Shown piece after piece: positions 1 to 8,244 of a DNA stretch of 64,000 nucleotides; the first letter of the stretch is position 1, and each line of letters starts with the position of its first letter. A model generated the notes under the pieces. It was given only the letters and a program-made list of their open reading frames with translations. It had not been told where the DNA came from and made no database searches. The stretch is from positions 144,820-208,819 of the forward strand of contig NZ_PJCA01000038.1 of NCBI RefSeq assembly GCF_002836355.1, given 5' to 3'. Source of the stretch: Moritella sp. Urea-trap-13 (GTDB lineage: Bacteria; Pseudomonadota; Gammaproteobacteria; Enterobacterales; Moritellaceae). The position numbers and the translations under genes were made by a program.

Positions 1-406
1 AAAATACCCGATCAAAACTAGCGTCATTTATTGTAACATTTATTTTCATATTTTTTAATTCAGGATAACTAAACGCTGCGACAGGCCTTAATAAAAAGAC
101 AATTTTATCCCTGAAGGATTGATAAGTAAAAAATAAAATGCTCAAAATAAAAGAAAAAACAAAGGCCCCCATAACTAATGGTAATATTCCATCTCCTAAA
201 TTTAAAAATTCAAACATAAAAGATAAAAGCATTAAAACAAAGACATATATAATCCTTGCCAGATACTGCATCCAATTAGCTAAACCTAAAAATTGCCGAG
301 CGTATATTTCAGAATGTACACCTTTCAGTGTGTACGCATGCATTTCGATAACCTGAGATATCGAAATCAAAAAAAACACTAATATAGATAAAACTATATC
401 AATCAT
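1..406 (-). CDS. Partial integral membrane protein, possibly Amj/lipid II flippase-like (3' end outside window)
   Basis: The minus strand is open from an ATG at 406 to the window edge (135 codons, no stop), so only the N-terminal part is present. It encodes a hydrophobic protein with an N-terminal membrane segment (about residues 1-19), a polar stretch containing IEMHAY, LKGV and FLGLANWMQYLAR, and further membrane segments at about 60-75 and 80-105. The IE-x-x-AY motif followed by a family-like segment resembles the Amj (DUF2837) alternative lipid II flippases, but this is recall from a partial sequence. A GGTGG ribosome-binding site lies about 8 bases upstream. It starts 35 bases after rmlA on the same strand, so it probably belongs to the rmlBA operon and may move a lipid-linked sugar. 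The reading frame is secure; the family is uncertain. Confidence 0.6.
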   Translation of the reverse strand, partial: MIDIVLSILVFFLISISQVIEMHAYTLKGVHSEIYARQFLGLANWMQYLARIIYVFVLMLLSFMFEFLNLGDGILPLVMGAFVFSFILSILFFTYQSFRDKIVFLLRPVAAFSYPELKNMKINVTINDASFDRVF

Positions 407-440
407 ATACGATCCACCAATTTAAAATATAACCTTTTCA

Positions 441-1313
441 TTATTTCGATTCCATCATTAATCGAGTAAGATATTGACCATAATCATTTTTCATCATAGG
501 TTTTGCTACCGCAAGTACCTGCTCTTTACTTAACCAGCCATTTCGCCATGCTATTTCTTCTAAGCAGGCCACTTTTAGACCTTGCACATGTTCGATAGTT
601 TGAACAAACGAAGATGCTTCGTGCAAACTCTCATGAGTACCAGTGTCTAGCCAAGCAAACCCACGGCCTAGCAGCTCAACATTTAAAGAGCCGTTTTCAA
701 GGTACATTTGATTAATACTCGTAATTTCTAACTCACCACGCTCAGATGGTTTCACTTTTTTAGCAAACTCAACGACTCGATTATCGTAAAAATATAAGCC
801 TGTGACCGCATAATTTGATTTAGGTTTCTTCGGCTTTTCTTCAATGGAAAGCGCGCGCATATTATCATCAAAATCAACAACCCCGAAACGCTCAGGATCT
901 TTGACTTGATAGCCAAACACAGTTGCCCCAGCTTCACGAGAAGCAGCCTTTTTCAGTATGTCTGAAAATGATTGTCCATAAAAAATATTATCACCGAGTA
1001 CTAAACAGACATTATCATTGCCAATAAATTGTTCACCAATTAGAAATGCTTGCGCTAAGCCATCAGGACTTTCTTGAATCGCATACTCAAGATTAATACC
1101 AAAATCACTACCATCACCGAGTAAACGTTTAAAACCGGCATGATCCTCAGGCGTTGTAATGATTAACACATCTCGAATACCCGCTAACATTAATACTGAT
1201 AATGGATAAAAAATCATTGGCTTATCATAAATAGGAAGTAACTGTTTTGATACTCCGCGTGTTAACGGGTAAAGACGTGTACCAGAACCACCGGCAAGAA
1301 TAATTCCTTTCAT
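441..1313 (-). CDS. rmlA: Glucose-1-phosphate thymidylyltransferase RmlA
   Basis: Cytoplasmic enzyme joining dTTP and glucose-1-phosphate to give dTDP-glucose, the first step of dTDP-L-rhamnose synthesis. The N-terminus carries the nucleotidyltransferase signature [20 protein letters not shown] followed by [20 protein letters not shown] and the EEKP motif are also present. The length (290 residues) is normal. An upstream in-frame start would add five residues, but the ATG at 1313 gives the family-typical MKGIILAGG start and is preceded by GGGGA. That ATG lies one base after the rmlB stop, so the two genes are tightly coupled. Together with rmlB it forms the first part of an operon led by the JUMPstart element near 2.7 kb. 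A short fossil of a related gene lies at about 5.76-5.83 kb. Confidence 0.97.
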   Translation of the reverse strand: MKGIILAGGSGTRLYPLTRGVSKQLLPIYDKPMIFYPLSVLMLAGIRDVLIITTPEDHAGFKRLLGDGSDFGINLEYAIQESPDGLAQAFLIGEQFIGNDNVCLVLGDNIFYGQSFSDILKKAASREAGATVFGYQVKDPERFGVVDFDDNMRALSIEEKPKKPKSNYAVTGLYFYDNRVVEFAKKVKPSERGELEITSINQMYLENGSLNVELLGRGFAWLDTGTHESLHEASSFVQTIEHVQGLKVACLEEIAWRNGWLSKEQVLAVAKPMMKNDYGQYLTRLMMESK

Positions 1314-1314
1314 G

Positions 1315-2394
1315 TTATTTATCCCCATGACTTTCTGATGCGCCTAAGCGCTCAAGATTATACGAACCATCTAATACGCGAGACCACCATGTTTTATTAT
1401 TTAAATACCATTCAACAGTACTTTTAATTCCTGATTCGAAAGTTTCCTCTGGGGTCCAACCTAGCTCTAGCTCAATCTTTGAAGCATCGATTGCGTAACG
1501 CACATCATGTCCAGGTCGATCTCTCACGTAGGTAATCAAATCTTGATAATTAGCAACACCGTCAGGCTTGTTTGGGACTAACTCTTCAAGTAATGAGCAA
1601 ATAGTTTTTACAACATCAATATTTGATTTTTCGTTATGACCACCGATATTGTAGGTTTCACCGACAATACCTTCAGTGACCACTTTATATAAAGCACGCG
1701 CATGATCTTCAACAAATAACCAATCACGGATCTGCATACCGTTACCATAAACAGGCAAAGGCTTACCCGCTACGGCATTTAAAATAACTAATGGGATCAA
1801 TTTTTCAGGGAAATGATAAGGGCCATAGTTATTAGAGCAATTAGTTACTAATGTTGGTAGCCCATATGTTCTCTGCCATGCACGAACTAGATGGTCACTT
1901 GCAGCTTTTGACGCTGAATAAGGGCTACTTGGTTCATACGAAGTTGTTTCTGTAAATAAGTCATCAGTTCCTTCTAAATCGCCATATACTTCATCTGTAG
2001 AAATATGGTGAAAACGAAATGCATTTTTAGCAGTTTCTTCTAATTTATTCCAGTACGATCGAGTTGCTTCAAGTAACGTATAGGTACCAACAATATTGGT
2101 TTCAATAAATGCCGCAGGACCATCAATTGAACGGTCTACATGAGACTCCGCCGCCAAATGCATTACTGCATCAGGCTGATATTTAAAAAAAACTCTATCG
2201 AGCTCTTCACGATTGCAAATATCTATTTTTTCAAACGAATAGCGAACACTATTTTCAATATCAATAAGTGAATCTATATTTCCAGCATAAGTTAACTTAT
2301 CTACATTGATGACTGTATCATTCGTATTATTAATTACATGACGAACAACAGCAGAGCCGATAAAACCAGCGCCACCAGTAACTAGGATTTTCAT
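1315..2394 (-). CDS. rmlB: dTDP-glucose 4,6-dehydratase RmlB
   Basis: Second enzyme of dTDP-rhamnose synthesis, an NAD-dependent extended short-chain dehydrogenase. The Rossmann motif GGAGFIGS is at residues 7-14, the STDEVYGD catalytic segment near 130-137, and the [15 protein letters not shown] catalytic Tyr-x3-Lys near 158-162. [13 protein letters not shown] is also typical of the family. The start at 2394 follows a clear GAGGG ribosome-binding site; ten extra in-frame residues upstream are probably not translated. It is the first gene after the second JUMPstart element, with a leader of about 0.37 kb from the predicted promoter, and its stop nearly touches the rmlA start. The partner enzymes RmlC and RmlD are encoded in a separate operon at 4.2-5.7 kb. 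Confidence 0.97.
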   Translation of the reverse strand: MKILVTGGAGFIGSAVVRHVINNTNDTVINVDKLTYAGNIDSLIDIENSVRYSFEKIDICNREELDRVFFKYQPDAVMHLAAESHVDRSIDGPAAFIETNIVGTYTLLEATRSYWNKLEETAKNAFRFHHISTDEVYGDLEGTDDLFTETTSYEPSSPYSASKAASDHLVRAWQRTYGLPTLVTNCSNNYGPYHFPEKLIPLVILNAVAGKPLPVYGNGMQIRDWLFVEDHARALYKVVTEGIVGETYNIGGHNEKSNIDVVKTICSLLEELVPNKPDGVANYQDLITYVRDRPGHDVRYAIDASKIELELGWTPEETFESGIKSTVEWYLNNKTWWSRVLDGSYNLERLGASESHGDK

Positions 2395-2711
2395 ATTTCC
2401 CTCTTGTATAATTCTTAAATTCACTCACGAGTGTGAGACTGTTAATAAAAATGAATTAAATGTCCGCTATGAAAATCAATAATATGTAGTGTTAAAATAC
2501 CTACCCATTACAAATTCCGATTGCTAAATCAGTGCAGTTAATAACATGTACAATTTTTAGTCATATTAGGATTACCATTTAATGTAAATTTCATGACTAT
2601 AAAGCACATTTATTTAATTCAGAGTAGTGTGTTTTAATTTAATAACGTAGATAGCATCTAGTATGCAAGGATAGGAAAAGCATATGCTCACAGCTGCGCC
2701 CAATAAAAACA

Positions 2712-2742
2712 AACGCTACCGCCTAGGGTTGCAGTTCCCCAA
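2712..2742 (-). promoter_or_regulatory. JUMPstart element with ops site (RfaH recruitment), upstream of rmlBA
   Basis: On the minus strand the sequence reads TTGGGGAACTGCAACCC followed by the 12-base ops core GGCGGTAGCGTT (2712-2723). The ops core pauses RNA polymerase and recruits RfaH, which suppresses termination in long polysaccharide operons. The copy closely matches the one at 27.23 kb, but has one G fewer before the ops core. Its position just downstream of a -10-like TATAAT (2761-2766) and upstream of rmlB fits an RfaH-dependent operon. Confidence 0.88.
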
Positions 2743-2760
2743 GACTGATAAGGCACCAAG

Positions 2761-2766
2761 ATTATA
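2761..2766 (-). promoter_or_regulatory. Candidate -10 box of the rmlBA promoter
   Basis: TATAAT is present on the minus strand 19 bases upstream of the JUMPstart, nearly the same spacing as at the wza promoter. No good -35 hexamer was found, so the promoter call is tentative. Confidence 0.45.
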
Positions 2767-3052
2767 GTCGATACCCGTTGGGCATTAAGTAAATCGGCAT
2801 ATTAAAGCCCAGTATTTTGCCACAAGTCGTTTTCTTTATCAACTGGAGAGCCCCTAGTTGCTTAAAGACAACCCCAGTGATTCAGGACCATCACTAACAT
2901 TCAAGCCTCTAATCTCGCTCTTAAACCATAGCAGCACTGTCATAAAATATTATTAAGTAGGCATTAACTTCAAATTGATTTATCTAACTCATTATTCTAA
3001 ACTAGCCTAAATATCTACTCCAAGTAGTAAACTCCTTTAAGTCGAGATACAA

Positions 3053-4132
3053 ATGAATAATCAACCGTCTAATTCTTCTGATAATCGGATAGATCTTTTC
3101 GATTTTTTTTCATCCCTATGGAAAGAAAAAATCACTATCACTTTAATTACATTTTTATTCATGACGATATCTGTTATTTATGTGTTAAGTACAACAGAAA
3201 AATGGTCTGTCAGTGCTACCATTGATACACCAACGACGCAACAAACAAAACAGTATAATTTGAATCGCGAGTTGTTCAACAGAGGCATTAAAAGCTTAAA
3301 TAAAGGTCAAGAATACGAAGGACTCCCATCGATAAAAAGCTTACATAACTTATATGTTAGTGAAGCACTAAAAACAGAAAATCAAATTACATTTTTTAAA
3401 TCTCAACAACTATTTAAAACAATGGTTACCAAAGATAATTTAAATTTAATAGCGCAAAATAATTACGCACATAAATGGGCTGCTAAAAATATATCGATCA
3501 CAGCGAAGCACGCTCTAAATTCAAATAATATAATAGGTACTAACATTCGTATTAGTGCTACTAACCCGAATGATGCATTAGAGTTTAATAAGGCTTATCT
3601 TAATTTCATTAACGATATTATGATAGAACGCCTACGAGATTTAATATCGGATGAATTATCCTTAAGTCTGAAACAAATAGTAGATTTTAATGAAAAAACG
3701 AAAATCCATGAAAAATTCATACTCGAAAAACAAATAAACGACATAGAGAAAAATATTAAAATAGCTAAAATCGCTAAAATAAAAAACTTCGTTACTCAAA
3801 ATATTTCGCTCGAATCAGCACCTGAATATACTAAGGGTTATGAAATACTATCAGCAGAAAAATCTATCCTAACTGAAATGTTAAACAATTATGAACAAAA
3901 TAAAGTCATAAACAGCAGTGCTTTGTTAATAGCGAAATGGCATGATTATGATAAAAAAATGCAATTTGATAAGTTTGACTTTTATCAACTTACAGATAAA
4001 CCTCACTTGCCAAAAACAAAAGACCATCCCAAACGCTCTATTACGCTAATATTAGGTACATTACTTGGTTTAATATTTGGTGTAGCTTATGTATTAGTAA
4101 TTAATGCTTTGCGTAGTACTAGAAGAGTTTAA
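3053..4132 (+). CDS. wzz: Wzz-family polysaccharide chain-length determinant protein
   Basis: An inner-membrane co-polymerase that sets modal O-antigen or polysaccharide chain length. The 359 residues have the Wzz architecture: a cytoplasmic N-terminus with an IDLFDFFSSLWKEK segment, a membrane helix at about 29-47, a long, partly coiled-coil periplasmic domain rich in Lys and Glu, then a Pro-rich stretch (LTDKPHLPKTKDHPKRS) leading into the C-terminal membrane helix at about 331-351. There is no kinase domain, unlike Wzc. It is the only plus-strand gene in the polysaccharide locus and sits between rmlC and the JUMPstart-rmlBA unit, converging on rmlC. An imperfect GAG ribosome-binding site precedes the ATG. 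The family call is firm; the substrate polymer is inferred. Confidence 0.88.
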   Translation: MNNQPSNSSDNRIDLFDFFSSLWKEKITITLITFLFMTISVIYVLSTTEKWSVSATIDTPTTQQTKQYNLNRELFNRGIKSLNKGQEYEGLPSIKSLHNLYVSEALKTENQITFFKSQQLFKTMVTKDNLNLIAQNNYAHKWAAKNISITAKHALNSNNIIGTNIRISATNPNDALEFNKAYLNFINDIMIERLRDLISDELSLSLKQIVDFNEKTKIHEKFILEKQINDIEKNIKIAKIAKIKNFVTQNISLESAPEYTKGYEILSAEKSILTEMLNNYEQNKVINSSALLIAKWHDYDKKMQFDKFDFYQLTDKPHLPKTKDHPKRSITLILGTLLGLIFGVAYVLVINALRSTRRV

Positions 4133-4163
4133 TACTGAAGAATTTATACTGAAGACTTGAACG

Positions 4164-4232
4164 ATCTTGCAGTTAGAACATACTTCTCAGTTTTGCTTAA
4201 TAGACTGAGAATTTCTATCTGAACTGCAAGAT
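4164..4232. terminator. Nested inverted repeat between convergent wzz and rmlC (probable bidirectional terminator)
   Basis: The outer arms ATCTTGCAGTT (4164-4174) and AACTGCAAGAT (4222-4232) pair perfectly. An inner pair, TTCTCAG (4184-4190) and CTGAGAA (4205-4211), forms a second stem. It lies exactly between two convergent genes. There is no strong T run, so it may act as a weak or Rho-assisted terminator. Confidence 0.55.
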
Positions 4233-4243
4233 AAATACTTAGA

Positions 4244-4783
4244 TTACAACCCTATAGAATGTTTAAATAGTACTGCGTTAGCATCCTTTTCTGATAATAT
4301 AACATTACCTTCTACTGGCCACTCTATCGCGAGATCAGGATCATTCCATAATATAGAATGCTCAGCTGTAGGATTATAATAATCTGTACATTTATATACA
4401 AATTCAGCTTCATCACTGGTTACATAAAAACCATGTGCAAAGCCTTCTGGTACCCATAGTTGCCGTTTATTCTTTTCTGAAAGATAAACTCCAACCCACT
4501 GTCCGTAAGTTACAGAATCTTTACGTACATCCACCGCAACATCAAACACTTCACCTTTCGTCACTCGTACTAATTTACCTTGGGTATTTTCAGTCTGAAA
4601 ATGTAATCCCCGTAAAATGCCTTTCGATGACTTGGAGTGATTATCCTGCACAAAAGTACGCGGAGCGACTCTTTCTTCGAATTCCTTTTGTTGCCATGTT
4701 TCCATAAAAAAACCACGTTCATCCCCAAATACATTTGGTTCAATAATTTTAACGTCAGGAATATTTGTTTCTATTACGTTCAT
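4244..4783 (-). CDS. rmlC: dTDP-4-dehydrorhamnose 3,5-epimerase RmlC
   Basis: Third enzyme of dTDP-L-rhamnose synthesis, a cupin-fold epimerase acting in the cytoplasm. The 179-residue length is normal. Diagnostic segments are GDERGFFMETW near residue 20, NHSKSSKGILRGLHFQ (catalytic His) near 50-63, KLVRVTKGEVFDVAVDVR, and WVPEGFAHGFYV near 115-126. It is the last gene of the long minus-strand polysaccharide operon, 27 bases downstream of rmlD. An AAGGG ribosome-binding site precedes the ATG. Transcription from wza would have to run about 22 kb to reach it, which fits RfaH control, although local promoters cannot be excluded. Confidence 0.97.
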   Translation of the reverse strand: MNVIETNIPDVKIIEPNVFGDERGFFMETWQQKEFEERVAPRTFVQDNHSKSSKGILRGLHFQTENTQGKLVRVTKGEVFDVAVDVRKDSVTYGQWVGVYLSEKNKRQLWVPEGFAHGFYVTSDEAEFVYKCTDYYNPTAEHSILWNDPDLAIEWPVEGNVILSEKDANAVLFKHSIGL

Positions 4784-4810
4784 TTAAATAACCCTTTAAA
4801 ATAGATATCG

Positions 4811-5689
4811 TTACGCGTAATACTTAATTTGACTTAACGCAGCTTGCCAGTCACTAGGCGAAATACCAAAAGATTCCATCATTTTATTTGACGCTAATTT
4901 TGAATTGGCAGGGCGCTTGGCGAGTGTTGGGTAATCACTTGTAGGGATGCTATTTAATACTGGTGTTGTATATAATATCTGTTGTGACTTCGCTTCACTA
5001 AAAATTGACTCAGCAAACTCAAACCAACTGACATGTGGAAAACCAGAGAAATGATATACACCGTATTCAACTGCATGACCTTTCTCAATTTGAATTGCGA
5101 TTTCAATTAACGCAGCAGCGATATCACCAGCATAAGTTGGCCCACCAAATTGGTCTCCAACAATACTCAAGGATTGGTTATTTTTTTCCAAACGGAACAT
5201 TGTTTTTACAAAGTTATTACCATGTTTACCAAAAACCCAAGCTGTTCGTAAAATAATATGCTTATCACATGCCGATATTACGGCTTGTTCACCAGCAAGC
5301 TTACTTTGTCCATAAATACCTTGTGGTGAAGTGCTATCTTCCGGATGGTACTCACCATTTTTATCACCTGAAAATACATAATCAGTTGAAATATGTAGTA
5401 AAGCAGCATTAATTTTTTGGGCTGCCTCTGCAAGATATTTAGGCCCATCTCGGTTTATTTTAAAAGATAATTCAATTTCGTTTTCTGCATTGTCCACAGA
5501 AGTATGTGCCGCAGCGTTAATAATAATATTCGGATTGAATTTTAACACTGTTTTTTGCACTGCAATTTCATCAGTAATATCTAAATCATGTCGAGTTAGA
5601 GCGAGTACGATTGCACTTTCATTTTTATTTAACTGCTCTGTTAAATAGTGTCCCACTTGACCGTTACAACCTGTAATCAATACTCGCAT
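4811..5689 (-). CDS. rmlD: dTDP-4-dehydrorhamnose reductase RmlD
   Basis: Final enzyme of dTDP-L-rhamnose synthesis, an NAD(P)H-dependent reductase. The family start MRVLITGCNGQVG carries the Rossmann glycines. NAAAHTSVDNAE, STDYVFSG and the catalytic YGQSKLAGE (Tyr-x3-Lys) follow, and the length of about 293 residues is typical. The start is ambiguous: an ATG three codons upstream (5698) is only three bases from AAGG, while the ATG at 5689 gives the family N-terminus but a 12-base spacing. It precedes rmlC by 27 bases. The region upstream, toward galE, contains a decayed rmlA-like fragment, suggesting that the rml set was once contiguous here. Confidence 0.95.
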   Translation of the reverse strand: MRVLITGCNGQVGHYLTEQLNKNESAIVLALTRHDLDITDEIAVQKTVLKFNPNIIINAAAHTSVDNAENEIELSFKINRDGPKYLAEAAQKINAALLHISTDYVFSGDKNGEYHPEDSTSPQGIYGQSKLAGEQAVISACDKHIILRTAWVFGKHGNNFVKTMFRLEKNNQSLSIVGDQFGGPTYAGDIAAALIEIAIQIEKGHAVEYGVYHFSGFPHVSWFEFAESIFSEAKSQQILYTTPVLNSIPTSDYPTLAKRPANSKLASNKMMESFGISPSDWQAALSQIKYYA

Positions 5690-5755
5690 ACGAATCATTT
5701 ACCTTTTATTAGAACTACTTATTAGACGTTAAATTTAGGTTATATTGACTTCTCT

Positions 5756-5830
5756 TCAATATAAATTCCATTCTATCATCAAACTCAACAACACCAAAGC
5801 GTACAGAACCTTTAGCTGATGTCCAAACTC
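5756..5830 (-). pseudogene. rmlA-like nucleotidyltransferase fossil
   Basis: In one minus-strand frame this stretch reads SVRFGVVEFDDRMEFI, which aligns with the RmlA segment [16 protein letters not shown] of the intact gene in this window. The DNA is also clearly alike (compare about 855-920). Only about 25 codons are recognisable, with no start and an in-frame stop just upstream. It is a remnant of an rmlA or closely related gene next to rmlD. The rest of 5699-5973 shows no gene. Confidence 0.65.
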
Positions 5831-5973
5831 ATGGGTAAAGCTAGACACAGCACCGCTAAGTCCGGAATAATCCTATTTTCATGAATAATAGAAAATAAAA
5901 AATAGAACCATCCGTTTAAAGTTTAGATCCAAGGAAAGTAATAGGTCAACGCGCTTATTTAAGTGCGGGTTTT

Positions 5974-6981
5974 TTAATAACCATCCGGGTTATTTGCTTG
6001 CCAGCGCCAAGTATCAGCCGTCATATCGCTAATACTACGTTGTGCTTTCCAGCCTAATTCGCGCTCAGCTAAGTCAGTTGCAGCGTAACACTGGGCAATA
6101 TCACCTTCACGACGTGGAGCGATTTGATAAGCCACGGTCTTACCTGAAGCTTGCTCAAAGGCTTTAACCATTTCGAGTACGCTGTAACCTTGGCCTGTGC
6201 CTAAGTTATAGGTGACTAAGCCAGGATTTGTCATTAGCTTATCTAGCGCCTTTAAATGCCCTAACGCTAAATCAACTACGTGAATGTAATCACGTACGCC
6301 TGTGCCATCCACAGTTGCATAATCATCACCAAATACACTCAGTTGCTTTAGTTTACCCACAGCCACCTGTGAGATATAGGGCATGAGGTTATTTGGAATG
6401 TCATTGGGATCTTCACCAATCAAGCCACTTTCGTGTGAACCCACTGGATTGAAGTAACGTAAGCGGGCTATGTTCCAGCTTTTGTCTGACTTATACAGAT
6501 CGGCAAGTATTTCTTCGACCATTAACTTAGAGCGGCCATAAGGGTTAGTCGCAGACGTTGGGAAGCTTTCATCAATCGGCACAGAAGCCGGATCGCCATA
6601 CACAGTTGCTGATGAACTAAATACAAAGTTCTTCACATTGTGCGCAGTCATCGCTTCTAACACGTTAACCGTCGCGGTAATGTTATTACGGTAATACGTT
6701 AACGGGATCTGGCTTGACTCACCCACTGCTTTCAGACCAGCAAAATGGATCACCGATTTAATATTATGTGCGGTAAAGATACGGTTCAGTAATTCAGTAT
6801 CCAGCACATCACCACAATAAAAAGTCACAGACTTACCGGTGATGGCTTTAACACGCTTTAATGATTCTTCACTTGAGTTACATAAATTATCAATCACCAC
6901 CACATCTTGGTTGTTGTTTAATAATTCTAATACGGTGTGGCTACCGATATAACCGGCACCGCCGGTGACTAAGATTGTCAT
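5974..6981 (-). CDS. galE: UDP-glucose 4-epimerase GalE
   Basis: Interconverts UDP-glucose and UDP-galactose, supplying galactosyl donors for the polysaccharide. The NAD-binding motif GGAGYIGSH is at residues 7-15, [10 protein letters not shown] near 81-90, the SSSATVYG catalytic segment near 122-129 and the Tyr-x3-Lys in [12 protein letters not shown] near 146-157. [18 protein letters not shown] and the normal 335-residue length complete the match. It lies four bases downstream of wecA, so the two are almost certainly cotranscribed. A hairpin with a T run at 5950-5975 overlaps the stop codon but points the wrong way to terminate galE. Confidence 0.97.
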   Translation of the reverse strand: MTILVTGGAGYIGSHTVLELLNNNQDVVVIDNLCNSSEESLKRVKAITGKSVTFYCGDVLDTELLNRIFTAHNIKSVIHFAGLKAVGESSQIPLTYYRNNITATVNVLEAMTAHNVKNFVFSSSATVYGDPASVPIDESFPTSATNPYGRSKLMVEEILADLYKSDKSWNIARLRYFNPVGSHESGLIGEDPNDIPNNLMPYISQVAVGKLKQLSVFGDDYATVDGTGVRDYIHVVDLALGHLKALDKLMTNPGLVTYNLGTGQGYSVLEMVKAFEQASGKTVAYQIAPRREGDIAQCYAATDLAERELGWKAQRSISDMTADTWRWQANNPDGY

Positions 6982-6985
6982 GGTA

Positions 6986-8056
6986 CTATTCCTGTAATTT
7001 ATTTTTATGTGACTCTATACGCCAAGCGCGGATCTTTGCCGTGATCACCCAAACTTTAGATAACAATAGTTGGTATATAAAGAAGCACAATAAAAACAAT
7101 ATCAGCATGATGTATTCAGGGATCTCGACTATTTCAGCATAGATACCAAAAGCAGCATAGGCGATGGCAATAGAACAAATTGCACATAATATCTGGGTAT
7201 TGTTCAGACCTAAACGTTGGAAGATATGGTGTAAATGTTCACGATCGGGTTTAAACGGTGAGTCACCACGGCGAACACGACGGATCATGATCGCGGCCAT
7301 GTCCATTAACGGCACGGCTATTAACCAAAGAGCAGTGACAGGACGTAATAATGCCTCGCCTTTTTGTGACGATAACAATAAAAACCAGATCACAGTAAAG
7401 CCGATTAACATACTACCGGCATCACCCATAAATACTTTACGCTCACGACCTAATAAGCCAAGGTTGAAGAGTACATAAGGTAAGATGATGACGATTAGCA
7501 CCAGACATAAGTAAGCCAAGTTAGCTTGCGCATCAATACTCAACACAAAACCTAAACCACCTAGGGTAACGATGGAGAGACCACCAAGTAGTCCATCAAT
7601 ACCATCAACCATGTTAAACGCGTTAATTGCGCCAACTACTGCAAGCACTGTAATTAAGTAACCTACCAAGCCTAAGTTAATATCACCAAAGCCCAGCATG
7701 TTGCCTAATGTATGTAACTGGATATCGGCAACAAGCATCATGGCAACAGATAAACCGGCTTGTACCACGAAGCGGATCTTAAAGCTCAAGTCATATTTAT
7801 CATCCAATGCACCGACTACGGTAAGGATAAAAATACACAACATGAACAAGCGGTAGTTCGGTAACAATTCGGGATTATTGAATAAGAAGTACATAAACGA
7901 AATACAAATCGTAATACCACCGACTAATGGAATTGCGCCACTGTGGTGTTTACGTGCATTTGGTTTATCAACTAAACCGATCTTTTTAGCTATTTTACGC
8001 ATGGTAAATAGCGTCACTAAAGAGAAAAAGAAAACAAAACCGAGTTCAATTAACAT
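6986..8056 (-). CDS. wecA: Undecaprenyl-phosphate GlcNAc-1-phosphate transferase WecA
   Basis: A polytopic inner-membrane enzyme that starts lipid-linked repeat-unit synthesis by moving GlcNAc-1-phosphate onto undecaprenyl phosphate. WecA/MraY family signatures are [13 protein letters not shown] (metal-binding Asp pair), [30 protein letters not shown] and the cytosolic [14 protein letters not shown] loop, with about ten hydrophobic helices. The start at 8056 gives the family N-terminus ([11 protein letters not shown]). An upstream in-frame GTG would add 24 residues encoded by a 9-base tandem repeat (LIK units) and has no ribosome-binding site, so I reject it. It sits between galU and galE and is probably the initiating transferase for the polymer made by this locus. 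Confidence 0.93.
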   Translation of the reverse strand: MLIELGFVFFFSLVTLFTMRKIAKKIGLVDKPNARKHHSGAIPLVGGITICISFMYFLFNNPELLPNYRLFMLCIFILTVVGALDDKYDLSFKIRFVVQAGLSVAMMLVADIQLHTLGNMLGFGDINLGLVGYLITVLAVVGAINAFNMVDGIDGLLGGLSIVTLGGLGFVLSIDAQANLAYLCLVLIVIILPYVLFNLGLLGRERKVFMGDAGSMLIGFTVIWFLLLSSQKGEALLRPVTALWLIAVPLMDMAAIMIRRVRRGDSPFKPDREHLHHIFQRLGLNNTQILCAICSIAIAYAAFGIYAEIVEIPEYIMLILFLLCFFIYQLLLSKVWVITAKIRAWRIESHKNKLQE

Positions 8057-8070
8057 GCTGATTTTAACCT

Positions 8071-8106
8071 TGATTAGTTTGATTAGTTTGATTAGTTTGA
8101 TTAGTA
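8071..8106 (-). repeat. 9-bp tandem repeat (4 units) upstream of wecA
   Basis: The plus-strand unit TGATTAGTT occurs three times, followed by TGATTAGTA. It lies just before the wecA ribosome-binding site. Copy-number change would preserve any frame (9 bases) but would change leader length. Confidence 0.8.
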
Positions 8107-8187
8107 GCGGATTAACTTGATAGGGCACTACACCAGAATATAGGTATTATTTTAGACGTACAGGTAATATAGTTATTTACACATTAA

Positions 8188-8226
8188 ATAATCGAAGCTG
8201 ACGGTTCTTATTACAGCTTCGATTAT
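8188..8226 (-). terminator. 13-bp stem-loop between galU and wecA (possible attenuator)
   Basis: Arms ATAATCGAAGCTG (8188-8200) and CAGCTTCGATTAT (8214-8226) pair perfectly with a 13-base loop, 19 bases after the galU stop on the minus strand. It is followed by a weakly T-rich stretch. In the middle of an apparent operon this would act as a partial terminator that RfaH-modified polymerase could read through. Confidence 0.5.
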
Positions 8227-8244
8227 GAACCAAGATAAAAGCCA

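Larger units (their letters stand above)
2395..3052. other. Divergent intergenic region between rmlB and the wzz-type gene
   Basis: This 658-base stretch separates rmlB (minus) from the chain-length determinant gene (plus). It holds the JUMPstart element and -10 box given separately, the untranslated leader of rmlBA (2395-2711), and presumably the wzz promoter near its right end. No other convincing gene was seen. Confidence 0.7.

Noticed and set aside
138..356. 72-codon plus-strand open frame
   Set aside because: It is antisense to the continuous membrane-protein frame at 1-406, has Lys/Ile-rich composition typical of a reverse-strand shadow, and has no ribosome-binding site.
5950..5975. 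Hairpin with T run at the galE stop codon
   Set aside because: The T run is on the plus strand while galE and its neighbours are on the minus strand, and no plus-strand gene precedes it, so I did not call it a terminator.
8057..8128. Longer WecA N-terminus encoded by the 9-base repeat
   Set aside because: The upstream start is a GTG without a ribosome-binding site, and the added LIKLIKLIK residues are absent from the family; the ATG at 8056 gives the expected N-terminus.
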